Positions 47,756-56,540 of a DNA stretch of 64,000 nt are shown piece by piece. This DNA is from an uncultured Sphingomonadaceae bacterium. GTDB taxonomy: Bacteria; Pseudomonadota; Alphaproteobacteria; Sphingomonadales; Sphingomonadaceae. The DNA is taken from the NCBI GenBank assembly GCA_947493955.1, contig CANLSQ010000001.1:1364001-1428000 (forward strand), given 5' to 3'. The position numbers were made by a program, and so were the translations under genes. The number at the start of each line of letters is the position of its first letter. Within the stretch, counting starts at the first letter, position 1. The notes beneath the pieces are model-generated. The model saw only the letters and a list, made by a program, of their open reading frames with translations. It made no database searches and was not told the origin of the DNA.

Positions 47756-49689
47756 ATCACGGCCTCAGCATAGGCTCTCTGCTGCTTCTGACGGACCGCG
47801 CGGCGCAAACGGCCGACCATCGCCAGCAACCCGCCCAAAGCAATCAACACACCGCCATACCAGATCAGCGTCACAAACGGTTTCCACCAGATACGCAATT
47901 GCCATCGCCCTTGCTCGTCGCTGTCACCAAGAACGACATAAAGCTGTCCGTTCCAGCGGGTCAGCAGAGCCGCCTCGCTAGTCTGCATCTGGGCAGAGGC
48001 AAACATCCGGTTTTGCGGTGCGATCTCATGAATCGCTTCGTCTTCATATTGCGCTGTCACGCGCGCTTCGAGTGCAGTCCAGTTGGGACCGGCCACGGGT
48101 TCAATAGCCTGGAACTTGATCTTCCAGTTGTTGACCATGATTTCGTCACCGGGCGTCGCAGCCACCAGTTTTTCTTCAGTGAAGCTGGTTTCTGACGCCA
48201 TCCCGACCAGTGCAACAGCCACACCAAAATGCGCCAGAACCATGCCATAAACATGCATCGGCGTGCGGCGCAGGTTGCGATTCCATAGCGGCGCAAAACT
48301 CGCCACGGCGATACCTGCTGCCAAGGCGAGACCCAGCAAGGGCAGAACTGACATTGATGAGGTGAATATGACCAGCGCAAACAGCGCTGCTGCCGTCAAA
48401 AAGACTGGAATCGAAATCCGGTTAAGCAACGCTTTCGCCTGATCACGACGCCATCGCAGGAGCGGCCCGGCAGCCATTATCGCCACCAGAATTAATGCCA
48501 ATGGCCCTGTCGCCAGATTAAAATATGGTGGTCCGACAGAGATCATCTCATCGCTGAATCCTTCTACAACCAAGGGGTAGAGCGTCCCGATAAAAACAAT
48601 ACCCAATATGGCCGATAGCAAAAGGTTGTTTGCCACCAGGGCACCTTCCCTGCTGACAGGTTCAAATTGGGAACCTTCTTTGACAGTACCAACGCGCAGC
48701 GCAAACAAAGCCATCGCTCCACCAATATAAATGGCCAGCAGGGCGAGAATGAAGCTACCACGTTCCGGATCAACCGCAAAGGCGTGAACGCTGGTAAGAA
48801 CACCAGAACGTACCAGGAAAGTGCCGATCATCGACATAGAGAAAGCGACAACTGCGAGCATCAGCGTCCATGCGCGCAAACCATCACGTGTCGCCAATAC
48901 CGTAACCGAATGCAGCAAAGCTGTGGCAGCGAGCCAAGGCATCAACGAAGCGTTTTCAACCGGATCCCAGAACCACCAGCCGCCCCAGCCCAGCTCATAA
49001 TAAGCCCAGTAACTGCCGGCTGTAATGCCCAGTGTCAGGAATACCCATGCGCCGAGCACCCATGGCCGCATGGCCTTGGCAAATTCCGGCCCGACATCTC
49101 GCGTGATCATGGCTCCCACAGCAAAAGAGAACGCGATCGATAGACCAACATAACCGATATAAAGCGTCGGCGGATGCAGAGCGAGCCCAATGTCTTGCAA
49201 TAGCGGGTTAAGCCCCTGCCCGTCTGCCGGAACCGGGAATATCCGTTCGAACGGATTGGAAGCAATCAACAGATAGGCATAAAAACCAATGCTGATAAAC
49301 GCTTGCGCGCCCAAGGTCGTCACCAAAGTCTTTGTTTTGAGATTGCGTTCAAAAATACCAATACATGCGCCAGCAAGCCCCATGATGGCGACCCAGAGAA
49401 GCATTGATCCTTCGTGATTACCCCATGCGCCAGAAATCTTGTAGATTAACGGCTTGATCGCAACGCTATTGGCGACGACGAGCTTCACCGACATGTCGGA
49501 CCGCACAAACAGCCAGACCAGCAGCAGAAAAGACAAGGCTACCAACACGCCTTGGGCGATGGCCACCGGCCTGATTGCTGCAAAAAACTCGTCCTGACCT
49601 TTGACCAGACCAATGGTGCATAAAGCAAATTGTAAGAACGCCATGCTGGCAGCGAGCCAGAGCGCGATAAGACCTGCTTCTGCAATCAT
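47752..49689 (-). CDS. ccmF: Haem lyase CcmF
   Basis: Large integral membrane subunit that ligates haem to apocytochrome c. 645 residues with many hydrophobic helices. The tryptophan-rich WWD domain is GGWWFWDPVENASLMPW (about 231-247), and the conserved histidines around ATALLHS and HEGSMLLW are present. Overlaps ccmE and ccmG. Confidence 0.95.
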   Translation of the reverse strand: MIAEAGLIALWLAASMAFLQFALCTIGLVKGQDEFFAAIRPVAIAQGVLVALSFLLLVWLFVRSDMSVKLVVANSVAIKPLIYKISGAWGNHEGSMLLWVAIMGLAGACIGIFERNLKTKTLVTTLGAQAFISIGFYAYLLIASNPFERIFPVPADGQGLNPLLQDIGLALHPPTLYIGYVGLSIAFSFAVGAMITRDVGPEFAKAMRPWVLGAWVFLTLGITAGSYWAYYELGWGGWWFWDPVENASLMPWLAATALLHSVTVLATRDGLRAWTLMLAVVAFSMSMIGTFLVRSGVLTSVHAFAVDPERGSFILALLAIYIGGAMALFALRVGTVKEGSQFEPVSREGALVANNLLLSAILGIVFIGTLYPLVVEGFSDEMISVGPPYFNLATGPLALILVAIMAAGPLLRWRRDQAKALLNRISIPVFLTAAALFALVIFTSSMSVLPLLGLALAAGIAVASFAPLWNRNLRRTPMHVYGMVLAHFGVAVALVGMASETSFTEEKLVAATPGDEIMVNNWKIKFQAIEPVAGPNWTALEARVTAQYEDEAIHEIAPQNRMFASAQMQTSEAALLTRWNGQLYVVLGDSDEQGRWQLRIWWKPFVTLIWYGGVLIALGGLLAMVGRLRRAVRQKQQRAYAEAVI

Positions 49690-50135
49690 TCGACCAGCGT
49701 ATCCGTTCTCGTAATATTACCAGTCATATCAATGCCTTCCAGCTCGCGCGGAATATAATTTTCATCATGCTTGGCAAGCAACGTGTCAGCAACAAATAGA
49801 CCGTCGGCAGTCAGCTTTCCGTCCGCTACGACTCCTGATCCTTCGACAAACAGATCTGGAGTAATGCCAGTATATGTTGCAGGCTGAAATGAAGCACCGT
49901 CGTGAACCGTGAATGTTACGGTTACACCATCATCGGCGCGTTGGATGGAGCCTTTTTGAACCATGCCGCCAAGGCGAATTGCTTGACCCACCTCAGGTTG
50001 CTTTTCAACGATATCTGAAGGCGTATAAAAATAATTCGCCTGGTCCTGCAGCGCGAACGCCGCCAGCAGACCCGCGCCGACCAAAGCGACCAGCGCAAGC
50101 ACCGCCAATGCCAGTCTTTGATGTTTTGCCTTCAT
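49686..50135 (-). CDS. ccmE: Haem chaperone CcmE
   Basis: Periplasmic haem carrier; 149 residues with an N-terminal anchor and an OB-fold. The covalent haem histidine is in LAKHDENYIP, the HxxxY motif (His about residue 121). Genes on both sides overlap it (ATGA). Confidence 0.93.
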   Translation of the reverse strand: MKAKHQRLALAVLALVALVGAGLLAAFALQDQANYFYTPSDIVEKQPEVGQAIRLGGMVQKGSIQRADDGVTVTFTVHDGASFQPATYTGITPDLFVEGSGVVADGKLTADGLFVADTLLAKHDENYIPRELEGIDMTGNITRTDTLVE

Positions 50136-50263
50136 TTACGTTTACTCAATTGTTTCGCTTTTGCTTCTGCCCTGCGCATGGCTGCATAGCTGCCCCAAAT
50201 GACGATTGCCGTGCCGAGCAGCACTACCGCATAAGATGCGATTACAAAAGGCCAGTGATTCAT
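50132..50263 (-). CDS. ccmD: Haem exporter subunit CcmD
   Basis: Small single-helix membrane protein, 43 residues, that assists release of holo-CcmE. The start at 50263 overlaps the ccmC stop (ATGA). One hydrophobic helix (FVIASYAVVLLGTAIVIWGSY) is followed by a basic tail MRRAEAKAKQLSKRK. Easily missed because of its size; position and pattern are convincing. Confidence 0.85.
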   Translation of the reverse strand: MNHWPFVIASYAVVLLGTAIVIWGSYAAMRRAEAKAKQLSKRK

Positions 50264-50976
50264 TCTGCAGCCATCCTTTTCAGCCGCGCTTCGACTTTGG
50301 TTTCCGCCAAAATTCCGCGCATACGCATCAATACGATTGCCCCGAACAAAAGACTGAATCCAATAACATTTACCAGCAACGGCCATAGAAAAGCGCTATC
50401 AATGGAAGATCCTCCCACCGTAATACTCGCTGGCTGATGCAGGCTATTCCACCAAACGACCGACCGGTTGATTATGGGAATGTTAATCGCGCCAACGATA
50501 CCAAAAATTGCGGTTACCCGTGATACACCGCCTTTTTCGCTACTTGCAAAGGCCAGCGCAATATAGGCGAGATACAGAAAAAACAGCACCAATACTGATG
50601 TCACACGGCCATCCCAGACCCACCAGGTACCCCAGGTCGGTCGCGCCCAGATTGATCCGGTAATCAACCCAAGGGCGGTAAACAAAGCACCCGGAACAGC
50701 CACTGCACGCGCCGCAACCGCTGCCAGTGGGTGCCGCCACGCGATCTGCACGATACTGGCGATCGCAATTGCAGTCCAGCCGCCCATAGCCAGCCAAACA
50801 GTAGGAACATGAATATAGAGAATGCGAACGCTGTCACCCATCAAACGGTCGGCAGGAGCGTAGAATAAGCCATAGGCGGAACCAATGGTAATCAATGCCA
50901 GGCCAAGGATCAAAAACCAAAGCGTCAACGGTCTGGCAAGCGACAGAAAGCGGGTAGGATTTGCGTAAGCGTGCAT
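50260..50976 (-). CDS. ccmC: Haem transporter/chaperone subunit CcmC
   Basis: Integral membrane protein presenting haem to CcmE. 238 residues, six hydrophobic helices, with the tryptophan motif WGTWWVWDGRVTS (about 121-133) and histidines in the YIHVPTVWLAM and HLP-like loops. It is the first gene of ccmC-D-E-F-G-H-I; ccmA and ccmB are not adjacent. Its start is 248 bases from the divergent GGDEF-EAL gene. Confidence 0.94.
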   Translation of the reverse strand: MHAYANPTRFLSLARPLTLWFLILGLALITIGSAYGLFYAPADRLMGDSVRILYIHVPTVWLAMGGWTAIAIASIVQIAWRHPLAAVAARAVAVPGALFTALGLITGSIWARPTWGTWWVWDGRVTSVLVLFFLYLAYIALAFASSEKGGVSRVTAIFGIVGAINIPIINRSVVWWNSLHQPASITVGGSSIDSAFLWPLLVNVIGFSLLFGAIVLMRMRGILAETKVEARLKRMAAE

Positions 50977-51223
50977 TTAAAAAACGGTCATTGCCTCTTG
51001 CTACTGAGCGACCAGTAGAATCTGATTTTTTGATGGCAGAACTGCAGCAAAGCGACAAGTGTTTTTCTGGTCAGTTCGCGATCCACCAACTCCCTCCAAA
51101 TTGATGATCCAGAAAACAAAAGTTAAATAACTGCCGTTAGCGCTATCGTAACCATGTGCCATTAAACCCGGAACTTCAAAACCGGAATTAACTTATCAGT
51201 GGGGCTGAGGTTAAAGAATAACT

Positions 51224-53413
51224 ATGGCAGTCAAAGGTTTACTCAAGGCGTTTTCCAATGGTTCATCGGCTGAATCAATATCCGTCATTACATCTGAAAA
51301 CCATTCCAGACGCCTGGAAGTCCTGGATGACTTTGAACAAGCAGGGATAAACTGGCTGTGGGCAACCGATGCAGAGGGCCGTTTTGTCTATCTTTCCGAA
51401 AAAGCAGCGGAAAACCTGAACAAGCCGGTTGATGAAATATTGGCACAGCCTTTAACGGCGCTTTTCGAGAATGATCCGGACAATCCAGATGAGAAATCAG
51501 ATCGTCCGCTTCACTACCAACTCAGCAGGCGCAGCAAACTTCGCGACCTCGTCGTCCGGCGGGTGCCAGCGACATTGAGTCAGGACGACCATCCAACCTG
51601 GTGGATGATATCGGCCCATCCAAAGTTTGATGATTCAGGCGAGTTTCAGGGATATCGCGGGAGCGCCAAGGATATTACGGTCGAGTATCAGCGCAAGCTT
51701 GAAGATTCACGGTTAGCAGAATTTGACTCCCTGACCGGCCTTGCCAATCGCCATCGCATGGACTCTCAGCTCACCGGAATCTTGGGTGCATTTAAGGCTG
51801 CCAACCGCAGCTGCGCGATCATGATGCTTGATCTGGACCGGTTTAAGCAAGTCAATGATACAATGGGCCATCCAGCCGGTGACGAGTTGCTTAAGCAAGT
51901 TGCCAAAAGGATGCGCACCATCATCGGTGATCGCGGTGAGATCGGACGATTGGGCGGTGATGAATTTCAGGTCATTTTACCGGACCTGGATGATCGCGGG
52001 AAGCTCGGTGAAATCGCTGAAAAAATAGTGAAAATTGTTTCACAGCCCTATCCCATTGAAGATAAAAGCGCGGTTATCGGTACATCCATCGGGATCGCCG
52101 TTGCCCCCTATGACGGTGTTGAAAAGGACGAACTGGTTCGCAGTTCTGATCTTGCGCTATATTCTGCGAAAAATTCAGGACGTGGCCAGTTCCGCTTTTA
52201 CTCCGCAGATCTGAAGGATGAAGAGGAAGAACGCCGGCTGCTGGTTGAAGACTTGCGCGATGCTCTCGATAATGACCAACTGGAACTGCATTATCAACCG
52301 GTGGTCCGCACCGATGATCATATGGTGGTCGGATTCGAAGGGTTGATGCGATGGGTCCATCCTGAGCGGGGTGCAGTTAGCCCAGGCGTTTTCATTCCAA
52401 TTGCGGAAGAACTTAATCTTATCAATCAACTGGGCGAATGGGCGCTGCGCAAAGCTTGTACAGATGCACTGCAATGGCCCAAATCGGTCCGCATTGCGGT
52501 CAATGTATCGGCTGTTCAATTTGCCAATAGCGGCTTCCCGGAAATTGTAATGAATGCCCTTGCATCCAGTGGGCTCGAGCCTGAACGTCTGGAACTAGAA
52601 CTGACCGAGAGCGTGTTCATGGGCGATAGTGAAACCATCGACAATACGTTCAAAATTTTGAAGGAGCTGGGCGTCCGGCTGGCGCTTGACGATTTTGGTA
52701 CTGGCTATTCATCGCTCAGCTATCTGCGATCGGCACCATTTGACAAAATCAAGGTCGACAAGAGTTTCGTCGATTCCTGTACTCAGAAGGACAAGAACAG
52801 CGCCAAGATCATTGCCGCCATTGTCAGCCTGTCCGAAGCGCTGGGCATGGAAACCACGGTCGAAGGTGTCGAGGCCTTTGATCAGTTTGACCTCGTATGT
52901 TCAAAGGGCGCTCGCTATATTCAAGGCTGGATTTACTCCAAGGCTCTCAAGCTTGAAGAAATCGAGGAAAATCTGGGAACCGGGCTTTTCAAAATTGAGC
53001 CCGATGGTCCCGACTTATACCGGCCCGACAGGCGCACGGTATTCCGCCGAATTGGCGCCATTCATGAAGATCATAGATATGATGTTGTCATGCGCGATCT
53101 TTCCAAAACCGGTGCCCGGTTTGAAGGTTTGCTCGGCGTTCCTATCGGTACACAGTTGGTACTTGACCTAGGCGGCGGGCAATTGGTTATCAGCACCGTC
53201 ATAAGGGTAAAAGAAGCAACGGTCGCGACCGAGTTTGAAACACCATTGGTTAGCGATGGCGCGGGCGGCTTGTGTACCCGCCACCGGGTCTCGCCCTATG
53301 ACTTGGCAGCAGCAGGAATGCCACTGGCGGCTTTGCCACCGGGCAATTATCCGCTTGCTCAAAGCGCTTCAGAGCAGACGAGCAAACCCAAGTTCATGCA
53401 AGTCGCAGTGTAA
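51224..53413 (+). CDS. PAS-GGDEF-EAL-PilZ cyclic di-GMP signalling protein
   Basis: 729-residue cytoplasmic regulator without a membrane helix. A PAS domain (about 35-160) precedes a GGDEF domain with active-site GGDEF at 244-248 and no RxxD inhibitory site. An EAL domain (about 340-590) has EGL at 372-374, NVS near 427, DDFG at 489-492, and conserved Lys and Glu, so phosphodiesterase activity is plausible. A C-terminal PilZ domain (about 600-690) carries R604xxxR608 and DLSKTG (625-630), a c-di-GMP binding pattern. One protein may thus make, break and sense the messenger. Divergent from ccm genes. Confidence 0.88.
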   Translation: MAVKGLLKAFSNGSSAESISVITSENHSRRLEVLDDFEQAGINWLWATDAEGRFVYLSEKAAENLNKPVDEILAQPLTALFENDPDNPDEKSDRPLHYQLSRRSKLRDLVVRRVPATLSQDDHPTWWMISAHPKFDDSGEFQGYRGSAKDITVEYQRKLEDSRLAEFDSLTGLANRHRMDSQLTGILGAFKAANRSCAIMMLDLDRFKQVNDTMGHPAGDELLKQVAKRMRTIIGDRGEIGRLGGDEFQVILPDLDDRGKLGEIAEKIVKIVSQPYPIEDKSAVIGTSIGIAVAPYDGVEKDELVRSSDLALYSAKNSGRGQFRFYSADLKDEEEERRLLVEDLRDALDNDQLELHYQPVVRTDDHMVVGFEGLMRWVHPERGAVSPGVFIPIAEELNLINQLGEWALRKACTDALQWPKSVRIAVNVSAVQFANSGFPEIVMNALASSGLEPERLELELTESVFMGDSETIDNTFKILKELGVRLALDDFGTGYSSLSYLRSAPFDKIKVDKSFVDSCTQKDKNSAKIIAAIVSLSEALGMETTVEGVEAFDQFDLVCSKGARYIQGWIYSKALKLEEIEENLGTGLFKIEPDGPDLYRPDRRTVFRRIGAIHEDHRYDVVMRDLSKTGARFEGLLGVPIGTQLVLDLGGGQLVISTVIRVKEATVATEFETPLVSDGAGGLCTRHRVSPYDLAAAGMPLAALPPGNYPLAQSASEQTSKPKFMQVAV

Positions 53414-53468
53414 ACCGAGGCTACCTACTGTCCCTGTAAGGGCCTCGACCTGGTAAAAAGAAAAAGAC

Positions 53469-54518
53469 CTAACGGCCTATTAGCGCCCGAGCCATATTGT
53501 CGGCGACTTCTGCCGATGGCAACTTACTCGCTGCGCTTTCTTTCCAGATTTTTGTCAATCGTGCAGGGATTTTTGCAACCCGCCTATTGACCTCATTAAC
53601 GTCGCTGTCGCCTAGATATTCAAGGCCGACGCTGATGATACCGCCAGAGTTGATGACATAATCGGGCGCAAACAGAATATCGCGGTCAAAAATCCGCTGT
53701 CCATCTTCCGGTGTCGCGAGCTGATTATTGGCACCACCAGCAACGATTGGAACGTTAAGCTGCGCAATTGAGACCTTGTCTAGAACCGCACCCAAGGCAT
53801 TGGGACTGAAAACATCTGCTTCAAGACGCATCACATCGTTCAGACCGACGACGGTCGCACCAATCTCCGCAGCTAAACTGGCCGCATGATCCTTGTTGAT
53901 GTCCGCAATGCTCAGCCGCGCACCATCTTCGGCCAGCAAGCGCGCCAATCCCCCGCCGACACTGCCAACTCCCTGAATCGCAACATGGATATCTTCCATG
54001 CTATCGCGGCCCAACTTGTGCTTCACCGCAGCCTTAACACCAAGATAGACACCCATGGCCGTAAATGGTCCCGGATCTCCACCAGCGTCACTTTGATCAC
54101 TCACCGGCAGTCCAGAGACATATTGTGTCTGCTTGGAAACCTCGACCATATCGGCCGTGCTGATGCCAACATCTTCCGCTGTTACATAACGGCCACTCAG
54201 AGAATCGATCATCCGCCCGAAAGCGGCCATCATTTCTGCCGATTTGGTACGATTGCGATCCGCCAATATGACTGCTTTGCCGCCGCCAAGGGGCAGCCCG
54301 GCCATCGCGTTCTTGAAACTCATCCCGCGCGACAGACGCAGAGCGTCAGTTACAGCGGTTTCGCGATTCTCATAGTGCCAAAAGCGTGTGCCGCCAGCGC
54401 CGGGACCCAAGTGGGTGGAATGAAGGGCAATAATGGCGCTGAGACCGGTTTCAACATCGTGAAAAAAATGGACAGCTTCATGGCCGTCAAAATCTGGCAA
54501 ATCCCACATTACCGACAT
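53469..54518 (-). CDS. Leucine dehydrogenase-like (Glu/Leu/Phe/Val dehydrogenase)
   Basis: NAD-dependent amino acid dehydrogenase that deaminates branched-chain amino acids to 2-oxoacids. 349 residues with start at 54518 (GAGGGG eight bases upstream). GLPLGGGKAVI (about 71-81) contains the catalytic lysine, and VAIQGVGSVGGGLARLL (about 175) is the dinucleotide fold. The N-terminal FHDVETGLSAIIALHSTHLGPGAGGTR is leucine-dehydrogenase-like. A promoter with a palindrome lies upstream, and it converges on the GGDEF-EAL gene. Confidence 0.87.
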   Translation of the reverse strand: MSVMWDLPDFDGHEAVHFFHDVETGLSAIIALHSTHLGPGAGGTRFWHYENRETAVTDALRLSRGMSFKNAMAGLPLGGGKAVILADRNRTKSAEMMAAFGRMIDSLSGRYVTAEDVGISTADMVEVSKQTQYVSGLPVSDQSDAGGDPGPFTAMGVYLGVKAAVKHKLGRDSMEDIHVAIQGVGSVGGGLARLLAEDGARLSIADINKDHAASLAAEIGATVVGLNDVMRLEADVFSPNALGAVLDKVSIAQLNVPIVAGGANNQLATPEDGQRIFDRDILFAPDYVINSGGIISVGLEYLGDSDVNEVNRRVAKIPARLTKIWKESAASKLPSAEVADNMARALIGR

Positions 54519-54562
54519 TGGCAAAACCCCTCAATTGATGAGTAACATAATTTGGTAGAAAC

Positions 54563-54591
54563 GTAATAATATTACAAAACACTTTTGTCAC
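54563..54591 (-). promoter_or_regulatory. Candidate promoter and palindromic operator of the leucine dehydrogenase gene
   Basis: GTGACA (54591-54586), 17 bases, TATTAC (54568-54563). The -10 overlaps an inverted repeat GTAAT-AAT-ATTAC (54563-54575), a plausible repressor site. TSS would be about 50 bases before the start codon. Confidence 0.4.
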
Positions 54592-54650
54592 CCCAAGATA
54601 TCCTCGGAACCCCTAACCATTTGAATATATGAGATATGTGATTTTGAAAA

Positions 54651-54728
54651 TGGGGCGACCGAGGGGTCTCGAACCCCCGACCTCCGGTACCACAAACCGG
54701 CGCTCTAACCAACTGAGCTACGATCGCC
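54651..54728 (-). tRNA. tRNA-His (anticodon GTG)
   Basis: Full cloverleaf on the minus strand. The anticodon loop TTGTGGT gives anticodon GTG. The acceptor pairs perfectly including an extra G at -1 opposite C73, the identity element for HisRS, and CCA is encoded at the 3' end (54653-54651). D-loop (AGTTGGTTA) and T-loop (TTCGAGA) are standard. A T-rich stretch follows directly. Confidence 0.95.
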
Positions 54729-54766
54729 ATAATCGCAAGGCATCAAACTATGTGCTGCGCCGGGCT

Positions 54767-54795
54767 GCATAGGGATGCATGGGGGCAGCCGTCAA
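54767..54795 (-). promoter_or_regulatory. Promoter of tRNA-His
   Basis: TTGACG (54795-54790), 17-base spacer, CTATGC (54772-54767), 38 bases before the mature 5' end. The -10 resembles the alphaproteobacterial housekeeping consensus. Confidence 0.6.
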
Positions 54796-54838
54796 GTATT
54801 TAGCGCACCTGTCGGCGATCATTTATCGCGACATATTA

Positions 54839-55828
54839 TCAAAGCGCATCACCGCGCTGACGATGGACCAGACGCGCCGGCTGGCGGGCCGCATCGACCA
54901 GGGCCCGTTCCTCCACCAGAGCGCTTTGCATTTCAACAGCCATGTCCAGCCTGAACCAGCGTGTTTTCAATTTCACTTGCCCCTGCACCTGTGATGGCGC
55001 CAGAAAACCGGCGGGAAATGGTTCTGCCCAAAAGTCATTGAGGCTACCATAACCGGTCTCCGTCCGCCGCCCAAGAAATTGCCGGGTTTGCACAATATCG
55101 GGATTGTTCGATAACATCGCCAGCAAGACAGCCTGTTCCGGGCGGAGCGTATTTACGTTGATCGGCGACAAATCAGTCGTCGGCAAAGCGCAGAGCCAAG
55201 GCGCAAGTCGGGCATATATATCACTCGTCATGCCTTTTATCGTGCGCAACTCGCTAACATCCATCATGATAGCATTGGCGGTGCGATAGGGCGTCTCCAG
55301 TTGCACGTAATATTCATCCTCTGCGCCCTGCGGAAATGGAACTGTATCGCTATCGATCCAGTCGGTAACCGAATCAGCGATTTCAACCGCCTGCCCTTGC
55401 GGGATTTCGAGCAACTCCATCAAACGGACAAATTGCGTTTGCCCTTCCGGTCGAGCCGAAAACACCGCGTCAGTCTGACTTACCAGACTGTTGATGTTAA
55501 AACAGTTTCCGCCATCGGTGAGCGCTGCGGTGATCAATCCACCAGGAACCGGAAACTTACGTTCCTGACCGTTCCAGCCGCCAAGATTGGTCGTCCGGCC
55601 GGGCGAGAGACTGACAATCTGTTCGGCCGATTGCATGCCGATGGACTCTGCAGCGATCAGATACGCTTTGGCCTGGCTGAGCTCGCGTGCATTGGATGCC
55701 AGCTTGGTCGCGCCCGCCAGCCGGTCGATCCCATGGGCGGCCAGCACGGCGATGACCGCGACCAGAAGTAGAACGGTCAGCAGCGCGGCACCCCTCTCAC
55801 TTTTTTTGGCGACGTAAACCGGCTTCAT
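54839..55828 (-). CDS. gspK: Type II secretion minor pseudopilin GspK
   Basis: Tip pseudopilin of the type II secretion pseudopilus. 329 residues. Prepilin leader ends at Gly13 (KSERG|AALLTVL), and the mature N-terminus lacks the +5 glutamate, the known hallmark of GspK. The large periplasmic domain includes the conserved GLITAALTDGGNCFNIN segment. Overlaps gspJ (ATGA). No gspL or gspM follows; tRNA-His is next. Confidence 0.88.
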   Translation of the reverse strand: MKPVYVAKKSERGAALLTVLLLVAVIAVLAAHGIDRLAGATKLASNARELSQAKAYLIAAESIGMQSAEQIVSLSPGRTTNLGGWNGQERKFPVPGGLITAALTDGGNCFNINSLVSQTDAVFSARPEGQTQFVRLMELLEIPQGQAVEIADSVTDWIDSDTVPFPQGAEDEYYVQLETPYRTANAIMMDVSELRTIKGMTSDIYARLAPWLCALPTTDLSPINVNTLRPEQAVLLAMLSNNPDIVQTRQFLGRRTETGYGSLNDFWAEPFPAGFLAPSQVQGQVKLKTRWFRLDMAVEMQSALVEERALVDAARQPARLVHRQRGDAL

Positions 55829-56451
55829 AAATAACCGGTCCCGATCAGAAAGACATGACGATAGTTTCGCCCATTCTGATCAAATCGCATTTCGACCGCG
55901 CGCGGTAAATCGCTGAGCCTTTCCGTCTGCCAACGACTAACCCACTGCCCTCTCTTGTCGCGAAAACGCAATTGAAGCGCGCTTATACCATCCAGCAAGA
56001 CGGCAGGCTCGCTTACTGCACCGCCATCGGTTGCTTCATATTGCAGGCGTTCCAGCCGGCCGTCATTCAATTGATAGGACACACGCTGCATATTGGAGCG
56101 CGGCTTATTGTTGATATTGCTCTGTCCGCCGCGGGAGAAGGATAAAAACCCGCGGCCCTGCGACCCGGTTTCGCTCACAAAGGCGGCAACCCGATCCCCC
56201 TCTTCATTGCGATGCGGCCGCGGGAGCGCCTGACTCAAATCCGCCTCCATCAACGATATGAACCGCTGCATCTGCGCCATGTCGCTGAGTTTGGCGTCGG
56301 TAACTTCATTACTGTTCACTGCACCGCGCAAAAGGACAACACCGGCAACAGACAGCAGCGAAAAAATGAACAGGGCCACCATCATTTCCACCAGCGTGAA
56401 ACCGCGCTCTGCACCAGTACTATCGCCGTGATCGAGATTTGTGTCTGCCAT
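55825..56451 (-). CDS. gspJ: Type II secretion minor pseudopilin GspJ
   Basis: 208-residue minor pseudopilin. The leader ends at Gly17 (TGAERG|FTLVEMMVALFIFSLLS), with Glu at +5. The start at 56451 gives a normal leader; an alternative at 56517 would make a 39-residue one. gspI and gspH are not upstream; a divergent oxygenase gene is. It is coupled to gspK. Confidence 0.86.
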   Translation of the reverse strand: MADTNLDHGDSTGAERGFTLVEMMVALFIFSLLSVAGVVLLRGAVNSNEVTDAKLSDMAQMQRFISLMEADLSQALPRPHRNEEGDRVAAFVSETGSQGRGFLSFSRGGQSNINNKPRSNMQRVSYQLNDGRLERLQYEATDGGAVSEPAVLLDGISALQLRFRDKRGQWVSRWQTERLSDLPRAVEMRFDQNGRNYRHVFLIGTGYL

Positions 56452-56540
56452 GGTTAGCTTTTCTATATCCCGATTCTGCCGGACCGCAAAGAGCGGTTGC
56501 AGCATGCGAATTTTCATTTAGTCTGAGCACCATATTAGGA

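Noticed and set aside
53416-53456. Inverted repeat CGAGGC/GCCTCG between the GGDEF-EAL and leucine dehydrogenase genes
   Set aside because: Long loop and no T-run on the proper side for either gene.
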